Origin: Dehalococcoidia bacterium
Lineage (GTDB): Bacteria > Chloroflexota > Dehalococcoidia > JAENJB01
Direction of reading: 5' to 3'
DNA: 5,303 nucleotides
NCBI GenBank assembly: GCA_030690705.1
Contig: JAUYGE010000269.1
Coordinates: 1 to 5,303, forward strand
The translations under genes were made by a program, and so were the position numbers. How positions within the stretch are numbered: position 1 is the stretch's first letter; each line of letters starts with the position of its first letter. A model generated the notes under the pieces. That model made no database searches, had not been told where the DNA came from, and saw nothing but the letters and a program-made list of their open reading frames with translations. Positions 1-5,182 of the stretch are shown here, piece by piece.

Positions 1-1
1 C

Positions 2-253
2 GGCAAGGTGCTTTCGATGATGCCTCTCGAGAAAACGGGTTCCAGCAAGGATGTCAAAGTCGGTGGTTTCCGCATCGAGGGCACCATCGGCCTCGACTGC
101 ACTCTGCCTTTCCTGGCGAAACAGGCCTTCAACCGCACCCACTACCCGGTGGATAGGGTAGACCTGAAGAAGTACTTCACCGAGAAACAGATCGCCGATG
201 TCCGCGCCACCCAGCACGGTTATGTCAAGCTGTGGGCGGAGAGGGGCGGTTAG
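2..253 (+). CDS. C-terminal fragment of an unidentified protein, possibly UbiD-family decarboxylase
   Basis: An open frame enters from the left edge (first whole codon at 2) and ends at TAG 251-253, giving the last 83 residues of a longer protein. The fragment is soluble in character, with no membrane segment. It has a glycine-rich stretch, then IGLDCTLPF around residues 31-39, then a charged helical tail ending KLWAERGG. A segment like GIDAT followed by a proline and a helical tail is typical near the C-terminus of UbiD-type prenylated-FMN decarboxylases. The spacing after a GSSKD-like loop is compatible with that, but this rests on a short motif and is only a suggestion. It is separated from the pyrimidine operon by an inverted repeat and the operon's own promoter, so it is probably not functionally linked to it. 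The true start lies outside the window. Confidence that it codes is high; the family assignment is weak. Confidence 0.7.
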   Translation, partial: GKVLSMMPLEKTGSSKDVKVGGFRIEGTIGLDCTLPFLAKQAFNRTHYPVDRVDLKKYFTEKQIADVRATQHGYVKLWAERGG

Positions 254-286
254 GCTACCAAGTAGTTCACGCTGCAAGCAAGCCCC

Positions 287-404
287 CATGTCATTGCGAG
301 CGAAGCGAAGCAATCCGTAGCCTCCGGGTGGCACGAAGAACGGATTGCTTCGTCCCCTTCGCTACGCTCAGGGCTTCGGCTCACATGCTCCTCGCAATGA
401 CATG
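287..404. repeat. Inverted-repeat element, GTCATTGCGAG family, copy 1
   Basis: A 118-bp element bounded by perfect 14-bp inverted termini: CATGTCATTGCGAG at 287-300 and its reverse complement at 391-404. A second perfect inverted pair lies inside (CGAAGCAATCCGT 306-318 with ACGGATTGCTTCG 340-352). Transcribed, it would fold into a long interrupted hairpin. It carries no gene. It lies between the stop of the upstream gene and the pyr promoter, and is not followed by a T-run, so it is not an obvious intrinsic terminator, though a hairpin of this size could still protect or end the upstream transcript. Between 353 and 390 is an extra C/T-rich and GCTTCG-rich stretch absent from copy 2. Such elements look like small non-autonomous (MITE/REP-like) repeats; no transposase is visible. 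Confidence 0.9.
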
Positions 405-420
405 AATGTCGGAATAAGGG

Positions 421-450
421 TTGAAAAACAAGCCCCGTCCATGTTATAAT
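421..450 (+). promoter_or_regulatory. Sigma70-type extended -10 promoter of the pyr operon
   Basis: TTGAAA at 421-426 serves as -35 and a perfect TATAAT at 445-450 as -10, separated by 18 bp. TG at 442-443, one base before the hexamer, makes it an extended -10. Transcription should begin near G458, giving a leader of about 132 nt before pyrR. It is the only strong promoter-like sequence I see in the window, and it sits directly ahead of the PyrR attenuator, which supports its use for pyrR-pyrB-pyrC-carA. Confidence 0.85.
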
Positions 451-476
451 GTCTTTTGTTCGGTTCAGAGAACCAA

Positions 477-510
477 ACCTTTAATATCAGTCCTGAGAGG
501 CTGGCAAGGT
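477..510 (+). promoter_or_regulatory. PyrR-binding loop (anti-antiterminator)
   Basis: The core CAGTCCTGAGAGGCTG at 488-503 matches the known PyrR recognition sequence, which in Bacillus reads CAGUCC-AGAGA-GGCUG. The upper stem pairs CAG (488-490) with CTG (501-503), and CC (492-493) with GG (499-500), leaving the T at 491 bulged and a TGAGA-type terminal loop. The lower stem pairs ACCTT (477-481) with AAGGT (506-510) across an asymmetric internal loop. Sequence and bulge arrangement are both as expected for a binding site, so direct recognition by the PyrR encoded just downstream is likely. Confidence 0.9.
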
Positions 511-569
511 CGAATGGTCAAAGAACACACTAACAATATAGCCGGTTGGCGCCAGAACCTCTTGCCAGC
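500..569 (+). promoter_or_regulatory. Antiterminator pairing of the pyr leader
   Basis: GCTGGCAAG (500-508) is perfectly complementary to CTTGCCAGC (561-569), with an added G-T pair between 509 and 560. Forming this 9-bp helix destroys both the PyrR-binding hairpin (whose 3' strand it uses) and the terminator (whose 5' strand and loop it uses). The intervening 50 nt can hold its own hairpin around GGTT (544-547) and AACC (556-559). This helix would be the default, pyrimidine-starved state. Confidence 0.82.
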
Positions 570-589
570 ATTGAGCAAGAGGTTTTTTT
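554..589 (+). terminator. Rho-independent attenuator terminator overlapping the pyrR ribosome-binding site
   Basis: AACCTCTTGC (556-565) pairs perfectly with GCAAGAGGTT (575-584), closing a 9-nt loop (566-574). Two further weak pairs (554 and 555 with 586 and 585) run into a seven-T tract at 583-589. This is a textbook intrinsic terminator that would release RNA right before the pyrR start codon at 590. Its 3' strand contains AAGAGG (577-582), the pyrR Shine-Dalgarno, seven bases from the ATG. Any transcript that escapes termination while keeping this hairpin would therefore also have its ribosome site hidden. Confidence 0.9.
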
Positions 590-1138
590 ATGTCTGAAAA
601 AGTCATCGCCACCGCCGATGACATCCGGCGCGCCCTCACCCGGGTCGCCCACGAAATACTGGAGCGGAACCGCGGCGCGGACAATCTGGTGCTGGTGGGC
701 ATGCTCACCCGCGGAGCGCCGCTGGCCCAGCGTCTGGCCGACATCATCGCCTCCCTCGAAAACATCAGACCCCAGGTGGGCAATCTCGACATCGGCCTCT
801 ACCGGGACGACCTCTCTCTCCGCGACACCCAGCCGGTGATCCACCGGACTGACATTCCCACCGATATCAGCGACAAGAAGGTCATCCTGGTGGATGACGT
901 CCTCTTCACCGGTCGCAGCATCCGGGCGGCCATGGATGCCCTCATTGACCTGGGCCGCCCTCAACTGGTGCAACTGGCCGTGCTGGTGGACCGCGGGCAC
1001 CGGGAGCTACCCATCCGCGCGGACTACATAGGCAAGAACATCCCCACCGCGCTGTCAGAGCAGATAGAGGTGAGGCTGAAAGAGATAGACGGAAAAGACG
1101 AGGTGGTCATTATCACTGAGGGAAGGGGGCAGGCATGA
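590..1138 (+). CDS. pyrR: Bifunctional pyr operon regulator / uracil phosphoribosyltransferase PyrR
   Basis: 182 residues, the normal PyrR length (about 180). It is a type I phosphoribosyltransferase fold. The PRPP-binding loop [13 protein letters not shown] is at 98-110, with the acidic pair D102-D103. Other PyrR hallmarks are [10 protein letters not shown] at 37-46, LYRDDLS at 70-76, and the near-invariant run [20 protein letters not shown] followed by NIPTALSE toward the C-terminus. In characterised members the protein binds a conserved RNA loop in the leader when charged with UMP or UTP, and has secondary uracil phosphoribosyltransferase activity (uracil plus PRPP to UMP). A matching RNA loop is present 80-110 bases upstream, so autoregulation of the operon is strongly indicated. 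The ATG at 590 is chosen because AAGAGG lies seven bases before it and homology begins there. Its stop overlaps the pyrB start (ATGA, 1135-1138), implying translational coupling. Confidence 0.96.
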   Translation: MSEKVIATADDIRRALTRVAHEILERNRGADNLVLVGMLTRGAPLAQRLADIIASLENIRPQVGNLDIGLYRDDLSLRDTQPVIHRTDIPTDISDKKVILVDDVLFTGRSIRAAMDALIDLGRPQLVQLAVLVDRGHRELPIRADYIGKNIPTALSEQIEVRLKEIDGKDEVVIITEGRGQA

Positions 1139-2148
1139 GACCGATGGTACAAAGAGAGGGCGCTCCTCCGTTATCAGAGACCATACCGGAGATCAGCACC
1201 TCGGTATGGAAGCACAATCACATCCTGGACCTGGACGACTTCACGCGGGAGGAGATCGAGCTTATCTTCGTCATTACCGACGGCATGAAGGAGATCCTCA
1301 GCCGGGAGATCAAGCGCGCCCCGACCCTGCGGGGGAAAACGGTGGTCACCATCTTCTTCGAACCCAGCACGCGCACCCGCGCCTCCTTCGAGCTGGCCGC
1401 CCGCGCCCTGACCGCCGACGTGCTGAACATCACCGCCTCTACCAGCAGCATAGTCAAGGGGGAGTCCCTCCTCGACACCCTGCGCACCATCCAGGCCCTC
1501 GGAGCCGATGTGCTGGTGATGCGCCATTCGCAGTCGGGCGCTCCCTATCTGGCCGCCCGCCAGGTGAACATGAGCGTGGTCAATGCCGGCGACGGCGCCC
1601 ACGCCCACCCCTCGCAGGCGCTGCTCGATATGTACACCATGCGGAGCCGCCTCGGTCACCTCGAAGGACGGAAGGTAGTTATCATAGGAGACATCCTCCA
1701 CAGCCGGGTGGCCCGCTCCAACATCTGGGGACTGAGCACCATGGGCGCAGAGGTCGTGGTCTGCGGACCGCCCACCCTCCTGCCCCTCTACATGAACGAG
1801 GACAGGGCCGGGGGCCAGCTGCCGCGGGTAACGGTGGAGAGCAACGCCGACAAGGCGGTCGAAGGCGCCGACGTCGTCATGGCGCTGCGACTCCAACTGG
1901 AGCGTCAGGAAAAAGGTCTGCTGCCGGCTGTTCGCGAGTATGTCCGCTACTATCAAATCACCCAGGAACGGCTGGCCCGCGCCAAACCGGGCGCCCTGGT
2001 GATGCACCCCGGTCCGGTGAACGAGGGCATCGAGGTCTCTCCGGAGGTATCCCACGGGGCCAACTCGGTCATCGAAGAGCAGGTGACCAACGGCGTGGCC
2101 GTGCGCATGGCCTTGCTCTACCTGCTGGCCGGAGGGAAGAAGCATTAA
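1135..2148 (+). CDS. pyrB: Aspartate carbamoyltransferase catalytic subunit PyrB
   Basis: 337 residues; transfers the carbamoyl group of carbamoyl phosphate to aspartate, the committed step of UMP synthesis, in the cytoplasm. The carbamoyl-phosphate loop [13 protein letters not shown] spans 74-86; the mobile loop SSIVKGES (104-111) supplies the lysine that reaches the neighbouring active site of the trimer. Later come RHSQSGAP (130-137), [16 protein letters not shown] (150-165), [12 protein letters not shown] (185-196), a LRLQLERQ segment and [10 protein letters not shown]. In that last motif I would have expected NRG more often than NEG, a minor variant. About 22 residues precede the usual family start (near W25-K26-H27). 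No in-frame start fits that point, so the extension seems real, starting at ATG 1135 or 1144. AAGGGGG at 1123-1129 precedes 1135 by five bases, and the ATGA overlap with pyrR favours 1135. No pyrI regulatory-chain gene is adjacent. The neighbouring class I dihydroorotase suggests a possible PyrB-PyrC complex, as known from Aquifex. Confidence 0.96.
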   Translation: MRPMVQREGAPPLSETIPEISTSVWKHNHILDLDDFTREEIELIFVITDGMKEILSREIKRAPTLRGKTVVTIFFEPSTRTRASFELAARALTADVLNITASTSSIVKGESLLDTLRTIQALGADVLVMRHSQSGAPYLAARQVNMSVVNAGDGAHAHPSQALLDMYTMRSRLGHLEGRKVVIIGDILHSRVARSNIWGLSTMGAEVVVCGPPTLLPLYMNEDRAGGQLPRVTVESNADKAVEGADVVMALRLQLERQEKGLLPAVREYVRYYQITQERLARAKPGALVMHPGPVNEGIEVSPEVSHGANSVIEEQVTNGVAVRMALLYLLAGGKKH

Positions 2149-2159
2149 ATAAATGGGGC

Positions 2160-2191
2160 GTTTTAGAGGGGCGCAGCCCCTCTACGAAAAC
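2160..2191. repeat. Hairpin in the pyrB-pyrC gap, first
   Basis: TAGAGGGGC (2164-2172) pairs perfectly with GCCCCTCTA (2176-2184) around a GCA loop. Flanking GTTTT (from 2160) and AAAAC (to 2191) can extend the stem past a small CG bulge. It lies 15 bases after the pyrB stop. It is followed by GAAAACAT rather than a T-run, so it does not look like an intrinsic terminator on the + strand. It resembles a short dispersed palindromic repeat. Confidence 0.8.
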
Positions 2192-2195
2192 ATAT

Positions 2196-2224
2196 CCCCT
2201 CTCTCCTTAGAAAGGAGAGAGGGG
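2196..2224. repeat. Hairpin in the pyrB-pyrC gap, second, abutting the pyrC ribosome site
   Basis: CCCCTCTCTCCTT (2196-2208) and AAGGAGAGAGGGG (2212-2224) form a perfect 13-bp stem with an AGA triloop. No T-run follows. The G-rich sequence immediately after it (2225-2238) supplies the pyrC ribosome-binding site, so the hairpin is two bases from the Shine-Dalgarno. It probably acts as a dispersed repeat, an RNA-stability element, or both. It could reduce read-through or cut ribosome coupling between pyrB and pyrC. Confidence 0.85.
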
Positions 2225-2225
2225 T

Positions 2226-2231
2226 AAGGGG
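2226..2231 (+). promoter_or_regulatory. Ribosome-binding site of pyrC (decides the TTG start)
   Basis: AAGGGG ends seven bases before TTG 2239. A second purine run, GAGAGG (2233-2238), directly abuts the start and is too close to serve. No ATG or GTG is available in frame near the conserved N-terminus, and TTG at 2257 has poorer spacing, so TTG 2239 is preferred. Confidence 0.6.
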
Positions 2232-2238
2232 TGAGAGG

Positions 2239-3555
2239 TTGTCGAACAATCCTATATTGATTACCGGCGGACGGCTGATTGACCCCGCCCAGAAGCTGGA
2301 CAAGAAGATGGACCTGCTGCTCAAGGACGGTCATGTCTTCTGGCTGGGGGAGGAAGGCAAGGCCCCCTCCCTCCCCGAAGCCCCCACTATCCTGACGGCC
2401 AGGGGAAAGGTGGTCTGTCCGGGATTCATCGATCTTCATTGTCATCTCCGGGAGCCGGGATTCGAGGAGAAGGAGACCATCGCTACCGGCACCAGGGCCG
2501 GGGCCAGAGGAGGATTCACCACCCTTTGCTGCATGCCCAATACCAATCCCCCGTTAGACTCTAGGGCGGTGGTGGATTATGTCATCCAGAAGGCCCGGTC
2601 CGAGGGCGTTATCCGGGTCCTGCCCATAGGTTGCATCAGCCAGGGACGGCGAGGGGAAGGACTGGCGGAGATGGGGGAACTGGCGGAAGCCGGCGTGGTC
2701 GGCTACAGCGATGACGGAGCGCCGGTGAGCAACGCCCGCCTCATGCGCCACGCCCTGGAGTACAGCCGCGGCTGGAAGCTTCCCGTCATCTCTCACTGCG
2801 AAGAGATCTCCCTCACCGAGGGCGGGCAGATGAACGAGGGCGCGGTGGCCACCAGACTGGGGCTGAAGGGCATGCCCGCCGAGGCCGAGGAGTGCATGGC
2901 AGCGCGGGACATCGCCCTGGCCAGGCTTACCGGCGGACGGCTGCACCTGGCCCACATCAGCAGCGCCGGCTCGGTGGAGCTGGTACGCCGGGCCAAAGAA
3001 AAAGGCATTTCAGTGACCGCCGAGGTCACCCCGCACCATCTGACCCTCACCGAAGAGAAGGTCATGGGATACGATACCAACGCCAAAGTGAATCCCCCGT
3101 TGCGAACCAGGACGGATATCGCCGCTCTGCTTCAGGGGCTCAGGGAGGGCGTCATTGACGCCATCGCCACCGACCACGCGCCCCATGCTGCCGTAGACAA
3201 GATGTGCGAGTTCGGACTGGCCGCCTTCGGCATCAGCGGTCTGGAGACGGCGCTGGGGAGCCTGATGACCCTGGTGAACCAGGGAGAGCTGGAGTTGGGC
3301 CTGGTCATCGCCCGGCTTACCTCCGGGCCGGCCGGCGTCCTGGGAGGCATCCCGATGAAATCGGGACTGGGCACCCTGAAAGTCGGCTCTCCCGCCGATG
3401 TCACCATCTTCGACCCGAAGGGGGAATGGTTGGTGAGCGAGGCTTCTCTAATATCCAAAGGCAAGAACACCCCCCTCCTGGGGACAAAGCTGAAAGGAAA
3501 GGTAATAGCCACCATCTTCGGTGGGCGGGTGGTCTACAAGGAGGGAGCGCCATGA
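2239..3555 (+). CDS. pyrC: Dihydroorotase PyrC (class I, zinc amidohydrolase)
   Basis: 438 residues, in the 420-440 range of class I (long) dihydroorotases, not the ~345-residue E. coli type. It cyclises N-carbamoyl-L-aspartate to dihydroorotate. A small N-terminal beta domain (about 1-58) precedes the TIM-barrel amidohydrolase domain. Metal and catalytic residues are all in place: H67 and H69 in DLHCHLREPG, the aspartate pair 158-159 in YSDDG, H186 in ISHCEE, H239 in HLAHISS, and D312 in ATDHAPH. The class I substrate motifs MPNTNPP (99-105) and NPPLR (285-289) are also present. Because no ligand is missing, it should be an active enzyme rather than one of the inactive PyrC-like partners of some PyrB complexes. 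The start is TTG, set by AAGGGG and by the SNNPILITGGR beginning. The stop lies in ATGA (3552-3555), but the ATG there leads only into the repeat. Confidence 0.95.
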   Translation: MSNNPILITGGRLIDPAQKLDKKMDLLLKDGHVFWLGEEGKAPSLPEAPTILTARGKVVCPGFIDLHCHLREPGFEEKETIATGTRAGARGGFTTLCCMPNTNPPLDSRAVVDYVIQKARSEGVIRVLPIGCISQGRRGEGLAEMGELAEAGVVGYSDDGAPVSNARLMRHALEYSRGWKLPVISHCEEISLTEGGQMNEGAVATRLGLKGMPAEAEECMAARDIALARLTGGRLHLAHISSAGSVELVRRAKEKGISVTAEVTPHHLTLTEEKVMGYDTNAKVNPPLRTRTDIAALLQGLREGVIDAIATDHAPHAAVDKMCEFGLAAFGISGLETALGSLMTLVNQGELELGLVIARLTSGPAGVLGGIPMKSGLGTLKVGSPADVTIFDPKGEWLVSEASLISKGKNTPLLGTKLKGKVIATIFGGRVVYKEGAP

Positions 3556-3573
3556 GCCGAGCCTCCCCATCAT

Positions 3574-3657
3574 GTCATTGCGAGCGAAGTGAAGCAATCC
3601 GTCACCCCCACATTCACGGATTGCTTCGGCCCCTATCGAGCGGGGCCTCGCAATGAC
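3574..3657. repeat. Inverted-repeat element, GTCATTGCGAG family, copy 2
   Basis: An 84-bp element with GTCATTGCGAG at 3574-3584 and its reverse complement at 3647-3657. Inside, GAAGCAATCCGT (3591-3602) pairs with ACGGATTGCTTC (3616-3627). It occupies most of the 138-bp gap between pyrC and carA and begins 18 bases after the pyrC stop. It is the compact form of the element seen at 287-404, sharing the outer and inner arms but with a shorter centre. Inside the operon transcript it would form a long hairpin separating translation of pyrC from that of carA. Confidence 0.92.
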
Positions 3658-3679
3658 CGAAGGGATAGGGGGCAGGGGT

Positions 3680-3685
3680 AAGAGG
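3680..3685 (+). promoter_or_regulatory. Ribosome-binding site of carA (decides the TTG start)
   Basis: AAGAGG ends eight bases before TTG 3694, good spacing. It sits in a G-rich tail (3662-3685) directly behind the inverted repeat. That tail resembles the sequence ahead of pyrC; both end in AGAGGTT. The next in-frame ATG is codon 35, well inside the conserved domain, so TTG is the only sensible start. Confidence 0.75.
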
Positions 3686-3693
3686 TTAATCAA

Positions 3694-4824
3694 TTGAAGA
3701 AAGCAATCTTAGTCCTGGAAGACGGCTCCGTCTACGAAGGCTATTCCTTCGGCGGCGAGTCCACCGCCTGGGGCGAGGTGGTCTTCAATACCAGCATGAC
3801 CGGCTATCAGGAGATGCTGACCGACCCCTCATACGCCGGCCAGATTGTCGTCCCCACCTATCCCCTGATCGGCAACTACGGCATCAACGAGCAGGACGTG
3901 GAGTCGCGGCGCATCCAGGTCAAGGGCTTCGTCATACGGGAGGAGTGCCCCCGACCCAGCCACTGGCAGAGCCAGAAGACCCTCCACCAGTACCTGGCCG
4001 AGAACAGCATCCCAGGGCTCGCCGGGGTGGATACCCGCGCTCTCACCCGCCACCTGCGCTCGGCCGGGGTGATGCTCGGCCTCATCACCTCAGAGATGAC
4101 CACTGATGAGGCACTGCACCAGATGAGGAGCCTGCCGCGATACGAGACCATAGACTACGTCAAAGAGGTGTGCACCGGACAGCTCTACTCGTGGAGCGGC
4201 AACCCCAATGACGCGGCTTCCAACATGAGCCACCCCACAGCGCGCAAGACCGCTCACCGGAACCATATCGTGGTGGTGGATGGCGGGGTGAAGTACAACA
4301 TCCTGCGCATCCTTCACGGGCTCGGCAACTCGGTGGTGGTTGCCCCGTGTACCAGTTCGGCCAAGGAGATTCTGAAGCTCAAGCCCGATGGGGTGGTGTT
4401 CTCTCCCGGTCCGGGCAACCCGGCCCTCCTGGGCTACATGGAGGAGGCGATGAAGGGGCTGGTGGGCCAGAAGCCCGTCATGGGCATTTGCCTGGGACAC
4501 CAGATACTGGGGCGGGCCTTCGGCGGCAAGACCTTCAAGCTCAAGTTCGGCCACCGGGGAGGCAACCACCCGGTGAAGGACCTGACCACCGGACGGGTCC
4601 ATATCACCGCCCAGAACCACGGCTTCGCCGTGGACGGGGATAAACTCGGCGGCGACCTGGAGGTCAGCCAGGTCAACCTCAACGACGGCACGGTGGAGGG
4701 ACTGCGCCACAAAGAGCTTCCCGTCTTCTCCATCCAGTACCACTCCGAGGCCTCCCCTGGTCCGAGGGACAACGTCTATATGTTCGAGCGGTTCATGGAG
4801 ATGGTGAGGGGCAATAAGAAATGA
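3694..4824 (+). CDS. carA: Carbamoyl-phosphate synthase small (glutaminase) subunit CarA
   Basis: 376 residues, close to the family's usual 360-385. It hydrolyses glutamine and channels ammonia to CarB, which makes carbamoyl phosphate for PyrB (and for arginine). The N-terminal CarA-specific domain (about 1-150) carries GEVVFNTSMTGYQEMLTDPSY (first 20 residues from G27), then PLIGNYG (57-63) and AGVDTRALTRHLR (110-122). The class I glutamine amidotransferase domain starts near 190 with VVVDGGVKYNILR. It has SPGPGNP (237-243), the nucleophile elbow GICLGHQ with C266, FGHRGGNHPVKD, and the H350/E352 pair in QYHSEASPGP; the triad is complete. The residue between that H and E is S where P is usual. 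Its start is TTG. Its stop lies in ATGA (4821-4824), with no gene following in that frame. Its last coding bases are repeated, diverged, at 5183-5222. carB is not in the window. Confidence 0.96.
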   Translation: MKKAILVLEDGSVYEGYSFGGESTAWGEVVFNTSMTGYQEMLTDPSYAGQIVVPTYPLIGNYGINEQDVESRRIQVKGFVIREECPRPSHWQSQKTLHQYLAENSIPGLAGVDTRALTRHLRSAGVMLGLITSEMTTDEALHQMRSLPRYETIDYVKEVCTGQLYSWSGNPNDAASNMSHPTARKTAHRNHIVVVDGGVKYNILRILHGLGNSVVVAPCTSSAKEILKLKPDGVVFSPGPGNPALLGYMEEAMKGLVGQKPVMGICLGHQILGRAFGGKTFKLKFGHRGGNHPVKDLTTGRVHITAQNHGFAVDGDKLGGDLEVSQVNLNDGTVEGLRHKELPVFSIQYHSEASPGPRDNVYMFERFMEMVRGNKK

Positions 4825-4899
4825 CCCTATCCCCGTCATTGCGATCCCGATGGAATCGGGAGAAGCAATCCGTCCCCCTGTCCTCTATCCCCCGAGTAG

Positions 4900-4943
4900 G
4901 GGCACGGCGAGGTCCCGCCGTCACATCGCGGGATGCCGTGCCC
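4900..4943. repeat. Nested palindromic repeat, GGGCACGGC type
   Basis: GGGCACGGC (4900-4908) pairs with GCCGTGCCC (4935-4943). An inner pair, TCCCGC (4913-4918) with GCGGGA (4928-4933), leaves a 9-nt loop. This two-tier hairpin is a separate repeat unit inside the composite element, with no coding content. Confidence 0.75.
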
Positions 4944-4987
4944 GCGTTGGCCGCCCTCTTCCCTTCGTCAAGTTCAGCCCCTGTCCT

Positions 4988-5010
4988 GAGCCTGCCGAGG
5001 GGGCAGGCTC
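4988..5010. repeat. Nested palindrome, GAGCCTGCC type
   Basis: GAGCCTGCC (4988-4996) and GGCAGGCTC (5002-5010) form a perfect 9-bp stem around GAGGG. It begins in CTGTCCTGAGCCTGCCGAGG (4981-5000), a variant of the CTGTCCTGAGC half of another dispersed repeat that is common in environmental bacterial genomes. Only part of that repeat is present, so this looks like a remnant. Confidence 0.6.
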
Positions 5011-5045
5011 TATCCCCCTCCCGTCAGGGGGGTCTTGCCTCATCG

Positions 5046-5073
5046 GAGATCCTTCGCTTCGCTCAGGATGACA
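5046..5073. repeat. Nested repeat, GATCCTTCGCTTCGCTCAGGATGACA type
   Basis: This 28-bp stretch contains ATCCT (5049-5053) and AGGAT (5065-5069) around CGCTTCGCTC. It is a recognisable dispersed repeat whose spurious reverse translation reads CHPERSEGSP. It has inserted into, or recombined with, the composite element. No gene function. Confidence 0.7.
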
Positions 5074-5182
5074 GGGGGGCGACACTTTTGGGGCAAAGGC
5101 CGTCAAGGGAGAAGGAACATCACGGATTGCTTCGTCCGCCTGCGGCGGCCTCGCAATGACAGTGATGGCGCAGGGAAGGGAC

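Larger units (their letters stand above)
458..589 (+). promoter_or_regulatory. pyr operon leader: PyrR-controlled transcription attenuator
   Basis: The untranslated leader between the promoter and pyrR contains every part of a classical PyrR attenuator. In order: a small hairpin (GGTTC 462-466 with GAACC 470-474); the PyrR-binding anti-antiterminator (477-510); a linker with the palindrome TGGCGCCA (547-554); and an intrinsic terminator (554-589). The 3' half of the PyrR site can instead pair with the 5' strand and loop of the terminator (500-508 with 561-569), so the two states exclude each other. Established for Bacillus: PyrR with UMP or UTP stabilises the anti-antiterminator and so permits termination; without it the antiterminator forms and the operon is read. 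The fit here is structural, from base pairing seen by eye, not a computed fold. Confidence 0.88.
4835..5160. repeat. Composite repeat: GTCATTGCGA arms split by nested repeats (copy 3)
   Basis: The same outer arms as copies 1 and 2, GTCATTGCGA (4835-4844) and TCGCAATGAC (5151-5160), are here 326 bp apart. The same inner arms, GAAGCAATCCGT (4862-4873) and ACGGATTGCTTC (5122-5133), are also present. Between them lie unrelated short palindromes and other repeat types, listed separately. The most economical reading is an 85-120 bp element into which other repeats were inserted. A small palindrome, TCCCGAT-GGA-ATCGGGA (4845-4861), lies in the left arm. Nothing in 4825-5182 looks like a real gene; the open frames crossing it are translations of repeat sequence. 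Confidence 0.85.

Noticed and set aside
287..404. CRISPR array or tRNA-like structure in the upstream gap
   Set aside because: There are only inverted, not regularly spaced direct, repeats, and no cloverleaf or conserved tRNA bases. The structure is a single MITE/REP-like hairpin.
487..1000. Minus-strand open frames across the leader and pyrR
   Set aside because: They lie over the attenuator and over a clearly real PyrR frame, and have no recognisable domain.
1174..2145. Long open frames opposite and alongside pyrB, and similar ones over pyrC and carA
   Set aside because: High GC content leaves other frames open. Their products are histidine/glycine/arginine-rich shadows, while the + strand frames show complete enzyme motifs.
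2160..2224. Operon-ending intrinsic terminator between pyrB and pyrC
   Set aside because: The stems are strong but no T-tract follows either one on the + strand, and pyrC belongs to the same pathway and has no promoter of its own that I can see.
2225..2245. A second PyrR-binding site before pyrC (and similarly before carA), suggested by GAGAGGTT and AAGAGGTT
   Set aside because: Only the 3' half-like GAGAGG is present. The paired CAGTCC half and the lower stem are missing, and no terminator/antiterminator pair follows.
3552..3656. A 34-codon open frame starting in the ATGA at the pyrC stop
   Set aside because: Most of it is a translation of the inverted repeat (CHCERSEAI-type peptide), which arises wherever this repeat occurs. 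It is not a conserved protein.
4821..5159. A 112-codon open frame overlapping the carA stop, plus other frames on both strands across the same block
   Set aside because: They run through nested palindromic repeats, have arginine/serine/proline-rich low-information sequences and match no family I know. The minus-strand frame 4921-5256 contains the reverse translation of the carA-tail copy and of a CHPERSEGSP-type repeat.
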